Assembly: GCA_031373785.1 (NCBI GenBank)
Contig: JANMNE010000413.1
Location: forward strand, 1-11,978
DNA length: 11,978 nucleotides
Origin: JAENVT01 sp031373785
GTDB lineage: Bacteria > Actinomycetota > Acidimicrobiia > Acidimicrobiales > Ilumatobacteraceae
Direction: 5' to 3'
Shown piece by piece: positions 1 to 5,592 of this stretch (its first letter is position 1; each line of letters opens with the position of its first letter). The notes beneath the pieces were generated by a model that worked only from the letters and a program-made list of their open reading frames with translations, was not told the DNA's origin and made no database searches. The translations under genes were made by a program, and so were the position numbers.

Positions 1-2
1 GA

Positions 3-983
3 CTACTTGATCGCCAGCGCGTTGGGCGGTGTCGCCACGCCGTGCGGCACGTTGAGTGGGGCCGACACGAACAAACACGCGTAGCGCCCGTCTGCGGCGC
101 AGTCTGCGGCGAGCGCCGACAGGTCGAACAACTCGCCCAACGGGATGCCGAGCATCGGCAGCAACAACGAGTGGGCGAACACCTCGTGCATGCGCTCGGG
201 ATGATTGGCCTTCAGCTCGGCGACGTGCTCGGCGTCCTGGCCGGTGCCCTGCGGCCACACTTCGACACCGGGGTTGTCGGCGCCGATCGCGGCGATGTGG
301 AGGTCCCACAGGAACTCCGCGGTGCGCTCACCCGACGGCAATCCAGGCGCCTTCAGCGCGGCGCGGTTCGCGGCGGTGGCGCGCATGGTCTCGTCGGTCG
401 ACGTCTCGTACCACTCCGTCCAACCGGTGCGCATCAACAACACGTCGCCGACCTCCAGCGGCGAGCCCTGCGACTCGAGCGTGGCCATGATGTCGTCGGG
501 CTCGATCACGTCCGACTGGTCGTACTGAAGGGGCCGTCCCTGCGCAGCGCGCCACCGGCCGACGTCGCACAACACCGCCCGCCCGGCGATGCCGCGACGA
601 GCCCAGTGATCGACGCCGTGGTCCTCATCGGGAATGCCGTCGTAGAACCCGTTCGGCACGTTCTTCACGTGGCGGAACCCGTCCCATTGAGACGACGATT
701 GGGTGTTCCATCCGTGCAACACGTCGTCGTGCCCGGTCGCCCGGTCGAGCACCTCGTGGGTGTGCTTGAGCCTGCCGAACATCGGCGGGTCAGGGAGGTC
801 GGCCGACCAGTTGAGAGCGAAGATCGCGCCACGAGTCACGAGTTGCGCAGCGGCGACCAACTTCTCCGGCGTCATCAAGTTCAGGCACCCGAAGTAGTCA
901 GGCCCTCCGGACCCCAACAGCCCCCAGCTGGCAGGCAGGTCATTGACCTTGGGAAGGTCGCGGTACGAGGGCAGCAGTGTCAT
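3..983 (-). CDS. Cyclase family protein (kynurenine formamidase-like metal hydrolase), complete, 326 aa
   Basis: Complete reading frame ending in TAG at 3-5. It resembles the long (about 320 aa) branch of the cyclase family (PF04199), which contains kynurenine formamidase and isatin hydrolase. Members are metal-dependent hydrolases of amides or cyclic amides. The family signature HxGTHxDxPxH appears here as SQWDGFRH (residues 98-105), keeping Asp101 and His105 but with Gln where the family has the metal-binding His. This replacement is what I expect of the long branch, and it makes the substrate uncertain. The C-terminal part (FDLSALAADCAADGRYACLF, then a VPHG...PPNALA tail) is also typical. 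I chose the ATG at 983 because the frame's family similarity begins there and a -10-like hexamer lies 7 nt upstream, suggesting a leaderless mRNA. An in-frame ATG at 992 is the alternative, and the open frame upstream of it overlaps tag and is spurious. It is divergent from tag. No signal peptide, so probably cytoplasmic. The family is sure; the substrate is unknown. Confidence 0.85.
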   Translation of the reverse strand: MTLLPSYRDLPKVNDLPASWGLLGSGGPDYFGCLNLMTPEKLVAAAQLVTRGAIFALNWSADLPDPPMFGRLKHTHEVLDRATGHDDVLHGWNTQSSSQWDGFRHVKNVPNGFYDGIPDEDHGVDHWARRGIAGRAVLCDVGRWRAAQGRPLQYDQSDVIEPDDIMATLESQGSPLEVGDVLLMRTGWTEWYETSTDETMRATAANRAALKAPGLPSGERTAEFLWDLHIAAIGADNPGVEVWPQGTGQDAEHVAELKANHPERMHEVFAHSLLLPMLGIPLGELFDLSALAADCAADGRYACLFVSAPLNVPHGVATPPNALAIK

Positions 984-990
984 GTGTCGC

Positions 991-1018
991 ATCGTAGGTG
1001 TCGACTCCGGCCGGTGAA
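991..1018 (-). promoter_or_regulatory. Candidate sigma-70-type promoter for a leaderless cyclase transcript
   Basis: Read on the minus strand, a -35-like TTCACC (rc of 1013-1018) is followed by a 16-bp spacer and a -10-like TACGAT (rc of 991-996). The ATG at 983 follows after 7 nt, which is where a leaderless transcript would start. TACGAT fits TANNNT; TTCACC matches TTGACA at four of six positions. The element overlaps the tag ribosome binding site on the other strand. Confidence 0.45.
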
Positions 1019-1020
1019 GG
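1016..1020 (+). promoter_or_regulatory. Ribosome binding site deciding the tag start
   Basis: GAAGG lies 8 nt before ATG 1029, a good Shine-Dalgarno spacing. It favours this start over ATG 1041 in the same frame, and over the long open frame upstream, which is antisense to the cyclase gene. Confidence 0.6.
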
Positions 1021-1028
1021 CTGCCACG

Positions 1029-1655
1029 ATGTCGGCCGTGATGAACGTGGTCAGAGGCGACGACAACCGGGAGCGCTGCAGTTGGGGAGCCTCGACGCCC
1101 GACTACGTCGCCTATCACGACACGGAGTGGGGCTTCGGCGTTGCCGACGACCACCGCCTGTTCGAGAAGCTGTGCCTCGAAGGGTTCCAGTCCGGTCTGT
1201 CGTGGCTCACCATCTTGCGCAAGCGCGAGAACTTCCGCGCTGCGTTCGCCGGTTTCGACCCTCGCCTGGTCGTCGACTTCGACGAGCACGATGTCGACCG
1301 CCTGCTCGACGACGCCGGCATCGTGCGGCATCAGGGCAAGATCCGATCGACCATCAACAACGCGTCGCGCGCGCTCGAACTGATCGACGAGTTCGGCTCG
1401 ATCGCCAACTACATGTGGCCGCACGCAACGTTCGACGGCCCGCCGACCGAGTTCCACGCGTTGACCCCCACCTCGACAGCGATCTCCAAGGACTTGAAGA
1501 AGCGCGGCTGGTCCTTCGTCGGACCGACCACGGTCTACGCGTTCATGCAGGCGATGGGCTTGGTCAACGACCATCTCGACGGATGTTGGGTGCGGCAACG
1601 GTCGGAGCAAGCACGACGCAAGGTCTACAACGCGCACGGAAAGGGCAAGAGATGA
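1029..1655 (+). CDS. tag: DNA-3-methyladenine glycosylase I (Tag), 208 aa
   Basis: Base-excision repair enzyme that removes 3-methyladenine from alkylated DNA by cleaving the N-glycosidic bond; acts on the nucleoid. It aligns along its whole length with E. coli Tag from memory. The N-terminal block RCSWG...YVAYHDTEWG is followed by CLEGFQSGLSWLTILRKREN (47-66 region). The zinc-snap ligands of the family are all present: Cys17, His30, His182 and Cys186, the last two in NDHLDGC. Glu51 (in CLEG) and Trp59, which correspond to the base-recognition Glu38 and Trp46 of the E. coli enzyme, are also kept. About 208 aa against about 187 in E. coli; the extra is a short N-terminal lead and a basic C-terminal tail (ARRKVYNAHGKGKR). 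The ATG at 1029 has GAAGG 8 nt upstream. Its stop overlaps the start of the HAD gene (ATGA), implying translational coupling. I saw no SOS box in front of it. Confidence 0.96.
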   Translation: MSAVMNVVRGDDNRERCSWGASTPDYVAYHDTEWGFGVADDHRLFEKLCLEGFQSGLSWLTILRKRENFRAAFAGFDPRLVVDFDEHDVDRLLDDAGIVRHQGKIRSTINNASRALELIDEFGSIANYMWPHATFDGPPTEFHALTPTSTAISKDLKKRGWSFVGPTTVYAFMQAMGLVNDHLDGCWVRQRSEQARRKVYNAHGKGKR

Positions 1656-2368
1656 GTGACTTCGAACGCTTCGAGGCGATGAGCTTCGACTGCTATGGCA
1701 CCCTGATCGATTGGGAGACCGGCATCGCCGACGCGCTGCTGCCATGGGCCACGCGAAACGGCCTGGCCCTCGACGACCAGGCGCTGATCGCCGCTCACGG
1801 TCGGCACGAAACGCACGTGCAAGATGACATGCCCGCGGCGCTGTACCCCATCATCCTCGGCGAGACGCTACGCCGCGTCGGCGCCGATCTCGATGTGCCG
1901 GTGACCGATGCCGATGCCGCGATCTACGGCGCCTCGGTGAAGGACTGGCCGGCATTTCCCGACACGGCGGCCGCGCTCTCGCGCCTGGCGACGAAGTTCA
2001 AGTTGATCATCGTGAGCAACATCGACCGGGCCTCGTTCGCCGCCAGCAACCCGCGTCTCGGTGTCACGTTCGATGCGATCATCACGGCCGAGGACGTCGG
2101 TTCGTACAAACCGCATATTGGACACTTCGACCGGCTGTTCGCCGAGATCGCCCGTCTCGGTGTCGAGCGCGACCAACTCGTGCACGTCGCCGAGAGCCTC
2201 TTCCACGACCACGAGCCGGCCGCCGCGCTGGGTCTGCCCTCGGTGTGGATCAACCGCCGTCACGACAAGGGTGGCACCGGCGCGACCGCCACGCCATCCA
2301 GTGACGTGTCACCAACGTGGCGGTTCACGTCGATGGCCGAGTTCGCCGAGGCGGCCGTACCGGCGTAG
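1652..2368 (+). CDS. HAD-superfamily hydrolase, haloacid dehalogenase type II-like, 238 aa
   Basis: Haloacid dehalogenase fold. Motif I is FDCYGTLIDWE (12-22) with nucleophile Asp13; the D-x-YGT form is the one seen in L-2-haloacid dehalogenases rather than the DxD of phosphatases. Motif II is IIVSN (Ser122), motif III contains Lys153 (SYKPH), and motif IV is HVAESLFHDHEPA (178-190) with acidic Glu181 and Asp186. Length 238 aa is normal for the group. Members hydrolyse 2-haloacids through an aspartyl ester intermediate, but many proteins with this annotation have other small-molecule substrates, so the reaction is not fixed here. Its ATG overlaps the tag stop by four bases, so the two are almost certainly one mRNA. 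The 3' end overlaps the convergent WYL regulator gene by 109 bp; the C-terminus RFTSMAEFAEA fits the family, so the overlap is not an artefact of a wrong frame. Cytoplasmic. Confidence 0.9.
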   Translation: MSDFERFEAMSFDCYGTLIDWETGIADALLPWATRNGLALDDQALIAAHGRHETHVQDDMPAALYPIILGETLRRVGADLDVPVTDADAAIYGASVKDWPAFPDTAAALSRLATKFKLIIVSNIDRASFAASNPRLGVTFDAIITAEDVGSYKPHIGHFDRLFAEIARLGVERDQLVHVAESLFHDHEPAAALGLPSVWINRRHDKGGTGATATPSSDVSPTWRFTSMAEFAEAAVPA

Positions 2369-3303
2369 AGCTCGACGAGTTCCGCTGCGACAGTGGCGAG
2401 GCGGGAGCGTACCGTTGCCGGTTCCAGCACCTCGACGCACCGGCCGTATCCGGCGAGCTCGCTGGCCACCGAATGTTCGTTGTGACTGCGGATCTCGACT
2501 TCGACGCGCCCGTCGGCGATCGCCCTGCCGATGCGCAGCCGCGTGCCCAGCGAATAGCGGACCCACGACAGCGTCGCCGGCTCGATCAGGGCTCGCACGA
2601 CGACCGGCAGGCGCACCTGTTCGACCTCGGTGGTGATCATCTGCCAGGCATCGGCGAGTTCGAACCCATCCGGTCGCACCACATCGTCATCAGTCAGCGC
2701 GACCGACTGGATGCGGTCGACGCGAAACGTGCGCCGGCCGGCATCGGTCTCGGCGACGAGGTACCACGACCCGGCCTTCGTCGCCAGGCCGAGCGGGTGC
2801 ACCGTGCGGGTGGTGGGCGCACCGGCGCGGGCGACGTAGTCGAGCACGATCTGCTTGCCGGCGACCACTGCGGTCTGCACCGCGTCGAGATGTACGGGCG
2901 TCGGCCGCTCCACCCCCGTTCCGCTCCAGCCTGTTGCGTCGTGGACCACAGCGGCCGACGCTGCCTCGGCCCGCTCGCGGAACGGCTCGGGCAACGCCCG
3001 AACCAGCTTGCGCAATGCGGCGCGCAGCTCTGGCGTCGTCGCCCGCGGTCCGGCCAGCAGGAAGAGGGCCTGCGTCTCGGCTGAAGTGAGGCCGCTGAGA
3101 TCGGTGCGGCCATCGCCCAGCAGCCGCCATCCACCGTTGCGGCCCTGTACCGAGTACACCGGCAACCCGGCGACGCCCAACGAATCGAGGTCGCGGCGAG
3201 CCGTGCGCTCGGATATCTCCAGCTCGGTCGCCACCTCGGCCGCGGTGACCTGACCCCTCGTCTGCAACATCAACAAGATGGCCACGAGTCGGTCAGCGCG
3301 CAT
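2260..3303 (-). CDS. WYL-domain transcriptional regulator (YafY family), 347 aa
   Basis: DNA-binding regulator with an N-terminal helix-turn-helix (residues 4-60: RLVAILLMLQTRGQVTAAE, then ISERTARRDLDSL as recognition region). A WYL ligand-sensing domain follows (about 139-205), containing a literal Trp180-Tyr181-Leu182, and then a C-terminal WCX-like domain ending in ELVELYA near residue 314. WYL proteins sense nucleic acids or other ligands; the actinobacterial PafBC pair controls a DNA-damage response, but nothing here shows that this one does. The last 33 residues (GTAAS...PPLS) lie beyond the family's usual end. They are simply the antisense reading of the HAD gene 3' end, so the extension is probably a passive consequence of stop loss. 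Start ATG 3303 has GGAAAG 8 nt upstream. It is divergent from the DinB-like gene, with an inverted repeat in the shared 62-bp gap, so autoregulation plus control of that neighbour is the obvious model. Confidence 0.93.
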   Translation of the reverse strand: MRADRLVAILLMLQTRGQVTAAEVATELEISERTARRDLDSLGVAGLPVYSVQGRNGGWRLLGDGRTDLSGLTSAETQALFLLAGPRATTPELRAALRKLVRALPEPFRERAEAASAAVVHDATGWSGTGVERPTPVHLDAVQTAVVAGKQIVLDYVARAGAPTTRTVHPLGLATKAGSWYLVAETDAGRRTFRVDRIQSVALTDDDVVRPDGFELADAWQMITTEVEQVRLPVVVRALIEPATLSWVRYSLGTRLRIGRAIADGRVEVEIRSHNEHSVASELAGYGRCVEVLEPATVRSRLATVAAELVELYAGTAASANSAIDVNRHVGDTSLDGVAVAPVPPLS

Positions 3304-3320
3304 TCCGGCATCTTTCCACG

Positions 3321-3347
3321 GAAACCGGACAGCAGGTGGCCGGTTTC
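3321..3347. promoter_or_regulatory. Inverted repeat, candidate operator of the WYL regulator
   Basis: GAAACCGG (3321-3328) and its exact reverse complement CCGGTTTC (3340-3347) are separated by 11 bp, so the half-site centres lie 19 bp apart, about two helical turns. It sits in the middle of the 62-bp gap between the divergent WYL and DinB-like genes. This is the arrangement expected for a dimeric regulator controlling both promoters. Confidence 0.5.
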
Positions 3348-3365
3348 ACGGCGCACACTGCCGAC

Positions 3366-4037
3366 ATGACCACCGAAACGCTCCCGTCCCCAGAAACCAC
3401 CACCGACCACACCAGCACCGCCGCCGACCCGCGACCACTGTTCGTCGCCGCGGTCGACATCGCCAGTCCGATCATCGCCGGGGTGCGCACCGACCAGTTC
3501 GACCTGGCCTCACCGTGTCACGACTACAACGTCAAGGGCCTGCTCGACCACCTCGTGTTCGTGCTCCACCGTGTCACCGCGATCGGCCGTGGCCAAGAAG
3601 CGTTCGCCCCCGGCTCGCTCGGGGATCCCTCGATCGAGCACCTCGACTACGAGGCTGACTGGCTGGTCGCTGCCGACGGCGTCGACGACGTGTGGTCCGA
3701 CGATGCGCTGCTGAGCAGCACCGTCGTGTTGCCGTGGGCGACGATGACCGGCGCCGAGATGTTGGCGATGTACGTCAGCGAGATCACCACGCACACGTGG
3801 GACATCGCCAGAGCGACCGGCCAGCACCCGAAGTGGGACGACGGCGTGTGCCGGTTGTCGCTCGACACCATGCACCGCGATCTCCCGATGGCCGACAGGA
3901 CCCCGATGTGGGAAGCGTTCAGGGCCACCGCACCGGCCAACCTCCAGTTCGACGCACCGTTCGCCAACGCTGTTGCGGTTGCCAGTGATGCTCCGCTGAT
4001 CGATCAGTTGGTCGCCTGGACAGGACGCCAGCCCTGA
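3366..4037 (+). CDS. TIGR03086-family metal-binding protein (DinB / maleylpyruvate isomerase N-terminal fold), 223 aa
   Basis: Four-helix-bundle protein of the DinB/mycothiol-dependent maleylpyruvate isomerase group found mostly in Actinobacteria. Visible signatures: P50-C51 followed by helix NVKGLLDHLVFVLH with His62; the strongly conserved-looking EITTHTWDIARATG (139-152) with His143; and the C-terminal LIDQLVAWTGRQP (211-223), typical of TIGR03086 proteins. Members are thought to bind a divalent metal through histidines, and some use mycothiol, but no reaction is established for this branch. I chose ATG 3366. A GTG at 3336 is in frame and would add ten residues, but it lies inside the spacer of the inverted repeat and would place the operator over the start. 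No strong Shine-Dalgarno is visible at 3366. Divergent from the WYL regulator and probably its target; it converges on the proline racemase-family gene with a 26-bp gap. Cytoplasmic, no signal peptide. Confidence 0.85.
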   Translation: MTTETLPSPETTTDHTSTAADPRPLFVAAVDIASPIIAGVRTDQFDLASPCHDYNVKGLLDHLVFVLHRVTAIGRGQEAFAPGSLGDPSIEHLDYEADWLVAADGVDDVWSDDALLSSTVVLPWATMTGAEMLAMYVSEITTHTWDIARATGQHPKWDDGVCRLSLDTMHRDLPMADRTPMWEAFRATAPANLQFDAPFANAVAVASDAPLIDQLVAWTGRQP

Positions 4038-4063
4038 CGCCGCTGCTCTTGATGCTGCACGGG

Positions 4064-5113
4064 CTACTGCTGCACGACCGACGTCGAAGTGCCCCACGTG
4101 TCGGACAGCACGTAGCCGGTCGGCCATGGATCATCGGCATCGACGAAGTACTGATGCAGACCGGTGATCCATGCCCGGCCGCGGATCGTGGCCTCGATCG
4201 CGGGGAACGAACCAACGGTGGTCTCGCCGACGATCGTGCCGTGGAACTGCGAGTCGATGATCGATGAATGCGTCAGCCCTCCGCCGACCTGCAACACCCC
4301 ACGGGCGTGCAGCACCGCCATCCGGGCGGTGGTGCCCGTCCCCGTGGGTGAGCGATCGGAGCGACCCGGCGACACGATGCAGGTGTTGCGAGCACTGACC
4401 CGGTTTCCATCGCGGGTCAACGGCCCGGCGAACTGCACGATCGACACACCCGCGATATCGGGCAGTTCGGGATGCGTGACCGGGTGCTGCTCGCGGGCGG
4501 CCACACGGATCTGCTCGCCGAGCACGGCGAGATCGCGTGCTTCGTGCGCGGCGATCTCGAAGCCGAGCGGGGCAGCATCGACGATGGCGTAGATCATGCC
4601 GCCGTAGGAGATGTCGACCGCCAGTGTCCCGTGGCCGGGCACCTCGAGTGCGGCATCGAGGGCGAACACGAACGCCGGGACGTTCTTCAAGGTGACCGAG
4701 ACGCACTTGCCATTGCTGCACTCGGCAACGATGTCGACCGGGCCGGCAGGCATGTCGAGGCGAAAGCGGGTCTGCGGCTCGGTCATCGGGATCACACCGG
4801 TCTCGAGCAAGACCGTGGCGATGCACATCGTGTTCGATCCCGACATCGGCGGGTATTCGGTTGGCTCCATCACGATCGCCCCTGCTGCACAATCGGGGCG
4901 AGTGGACGGCACGATCAGGTTGACGTGGCGAGCAACCGAACCGCGTGGCTCGCAGATCAGCATGCGGCGGATGTCGTCGTGGTCGCGTTCGAACGCCACC
5001 TTCTTGGCCATCATCGTGTCGCCCGGCGGAGGCAGGACTCCCCCGGTGATCACATCGCCCTGCTCGCCCTCGGCATGGCAGCCGACGACCGAGATGATCC
5101 GTTTGGCCACCAT
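4064..5113 (-). CDS. Proline racemase-superfamily enzyme, probable trans-3-hydroxy-L-proline dehydratase-like, 349 aa
   Basis: Full-length member of PF05544. The superfamily interconverts or dehydrates proline and hydroxyproline using two acid/base residues that are both Cys in proline racemase. Here the first site reads MSGSNTMC (90-97), with Ser91 in place of Cys and Ser93 in place of the usual His. The second reads DRSPTGTGTT with Thr257 in place of Cys. In the human L3HYPDH type, Thr at the second site goes with dehydration of trans-3-hydroxyproline to pyrroline-2-carboxylate instead of racemisation. A Ser/Thr pair therefore argues against a classical racemase, but the exact substrate cannot be read. 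Further family landmarks are the N-terminal CHAEGEQGDVI (12-22), GRAWITG and the end DPWPTGYVLSDTW. Start ATG 5113 gives the expected N-terminus. It lies 19 bp behind the tandem-ACT gene on the same strand, so co-transcription is likely. Cytoplasmic. Confidence 0.88.
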   Translation of the reverse strand: MVAKRIISVVGCHAEGEQGDVITGGVLPPPGDTMMAKKVAFERDHDDIRRMLICEPRGSVARHVNLIVPSTRPDCAAGAIVMEPTEYPPMSGSNTMCIATVLLETGVIPMTEPQTRFRLDMPAGPVDIVAECSNGKCVSVTLKNVPAFVFALDAALEVPGHGTLAVDISYGGMIYAIVDAAPLGFEIAAHEARDLAVLGEQIRVAAREQHPVTHPELPDIAGVSIVQFAGPLTRDGNRVSARNTCIVSPGRSDRSPTGTGTTARMAVLHARGVLQVGGGLTHSSIIDSQFHGTIVGETTVGSFPAIEATIRGRAWITGLHQYFVDADDPWPTGYVLSDTWGTSTSVVQQ

Positions 5114-5132
5114 CAGATTGTGTGCGCGTCGA

Positions 5133-5516
5133 TCAGTGCTGCTGACCGAGCGCCGCCCTCAACCCGTCGAGATCCTGCGAGCCGAACACGACGCGGTTGT
5201 TGGTCGCCACGTACACGAGATCGATGTCGATCCCCGCCTCGGCGACGATGCGGGCGAGGTCGGCAAGTGCCCCAGGTCGATCCTCGACATCGACGACCAC
5301 CACCTCACGCTCGCGAGTGACGACGGCCTGATGGGTGATGGCAAGTGCGTGGCGCGCGGCCTCGGCGTACGGCACGAGGATGTGGAGTTCGGCGCGATCG
5401 CCCATGCCCACACACGTCGCCGCTGCGAGGTTGACCCCGGCATCGCTGATCGCTGCCGCGATCTGAGCGAGCGTGCCGGGCTGGTTGTCGACCTCGATGA
5501 CCAAATCCATCGCCAT
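5133..5516 (-). CDS. Small protein of two tandem ACT domains, 127 aa
   Basis: Consists of almost nothing but two ACT repeats. The first spans about residues 4-65, with the ligand-loop motif N11-QPGTLAQIA and then AGVNLAAAT. The second spans about 72-125, with D79-RPGALADLARIVAEAGIDID and then YVATNN. ACT domains bind amino acids, usually at a dimer interface, and regulate a linked enzyme. A free-standing tandem ACT protein is therefore a candidate amino-acid sensor or partner protein, not an enzyme. The next gene in the same direction, 19 bp on, is the proline racemase-family enzyme, so proline, hydroxyproline or a product is the natural guess for the ligand; that is inference. The ATG at 5516 has a very strong AGGGGG 6 nt upstream, so it is preferred over the ATG two codons later. 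No membrane segment or signal peptide. Confidence 0.87.
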   Translation of the reverse strand: MAMDLVIEVDNQPGTLAQIAAAISDAGVNLAAATCVGMGDRAELHILVPYAEAARHALAITHQAVVTREREVVVVDVEDRPGALADLARIVAEAGIDIDLVYVATNNRVVFGSQDLDGLRAALGQQH

Positions 5517-5522
5517 GAACTA

Positions 5523-5528
5523 CCCCCT
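5523..5528 (-). promoter_or_regulatory. Strong ribosome binding site of the tandem-ACT gene
   Basis: AGGGGG on the minus strand, 6 nt before ATG 5516. It is one of only two strong Shine-Dalgarno sequences in the window, suggesting this small protein is made well. Confidence 0.65.
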
Positions 5529-5555
5529 GTGTGTCGTGGCCGCGATTCTGTCACT

Positions 5556-5581
5556 CCCGAAGGCCCGTGTCGTCCTCCGGG
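5556..5581 (-). terminator. Possible hairpin between the flavoprotein and tandem-ACT genes
   Basis: CCCGAAGG (5556-5563) can pair with CCTCCGGG (5574-5581) with one A-C mismatch and a 10-nt loop. It lies 11 nt after the flavoprotein stop on the minus strand. There is no following T run, so it may be a weak terminator, an mRNA-processing hairpin, or chance in GC-rich DNA. Confidence 0.3.
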
Positions 5582-5592
5582 TGGGCGGGTCG

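Noticed and set aside
42..1028. Plus-strand frame leading into tag
   Set aside because: Antisense to the cyclase gene; Tag similarity begins only after 1029, which has its own ribosome site.
984..1028. PafBC-type (RecA-NDp) promoter in front of tag
   Set aside because: TGTCATGTG...TAGGTG resembles TGTCRGTG...TANNNT only with an inserted base and the wrong end base; not convincing.
998..1651. Plus-strand frame leading into the HAD gene, parallel to tag
   Set aside because: Arg-rich shadow of tag in another frame; the HAD motifs start right after ATG 1652.
984..1745. N-terminal continuation of the cyclase reading frame up to 1745 (580 aa in all)
   Set aside because: It runs antisense through tag, has Arg/Val-rich composition with no family similarity, and the cyclase homology begins at ATG 983.
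3336..3365. GTG start adding ten residues to the DinB-like protein
   Set aside because: It starts within the inverted-repeat spacer and adds no family-like sequence; possible but less likely than ATG 3366.
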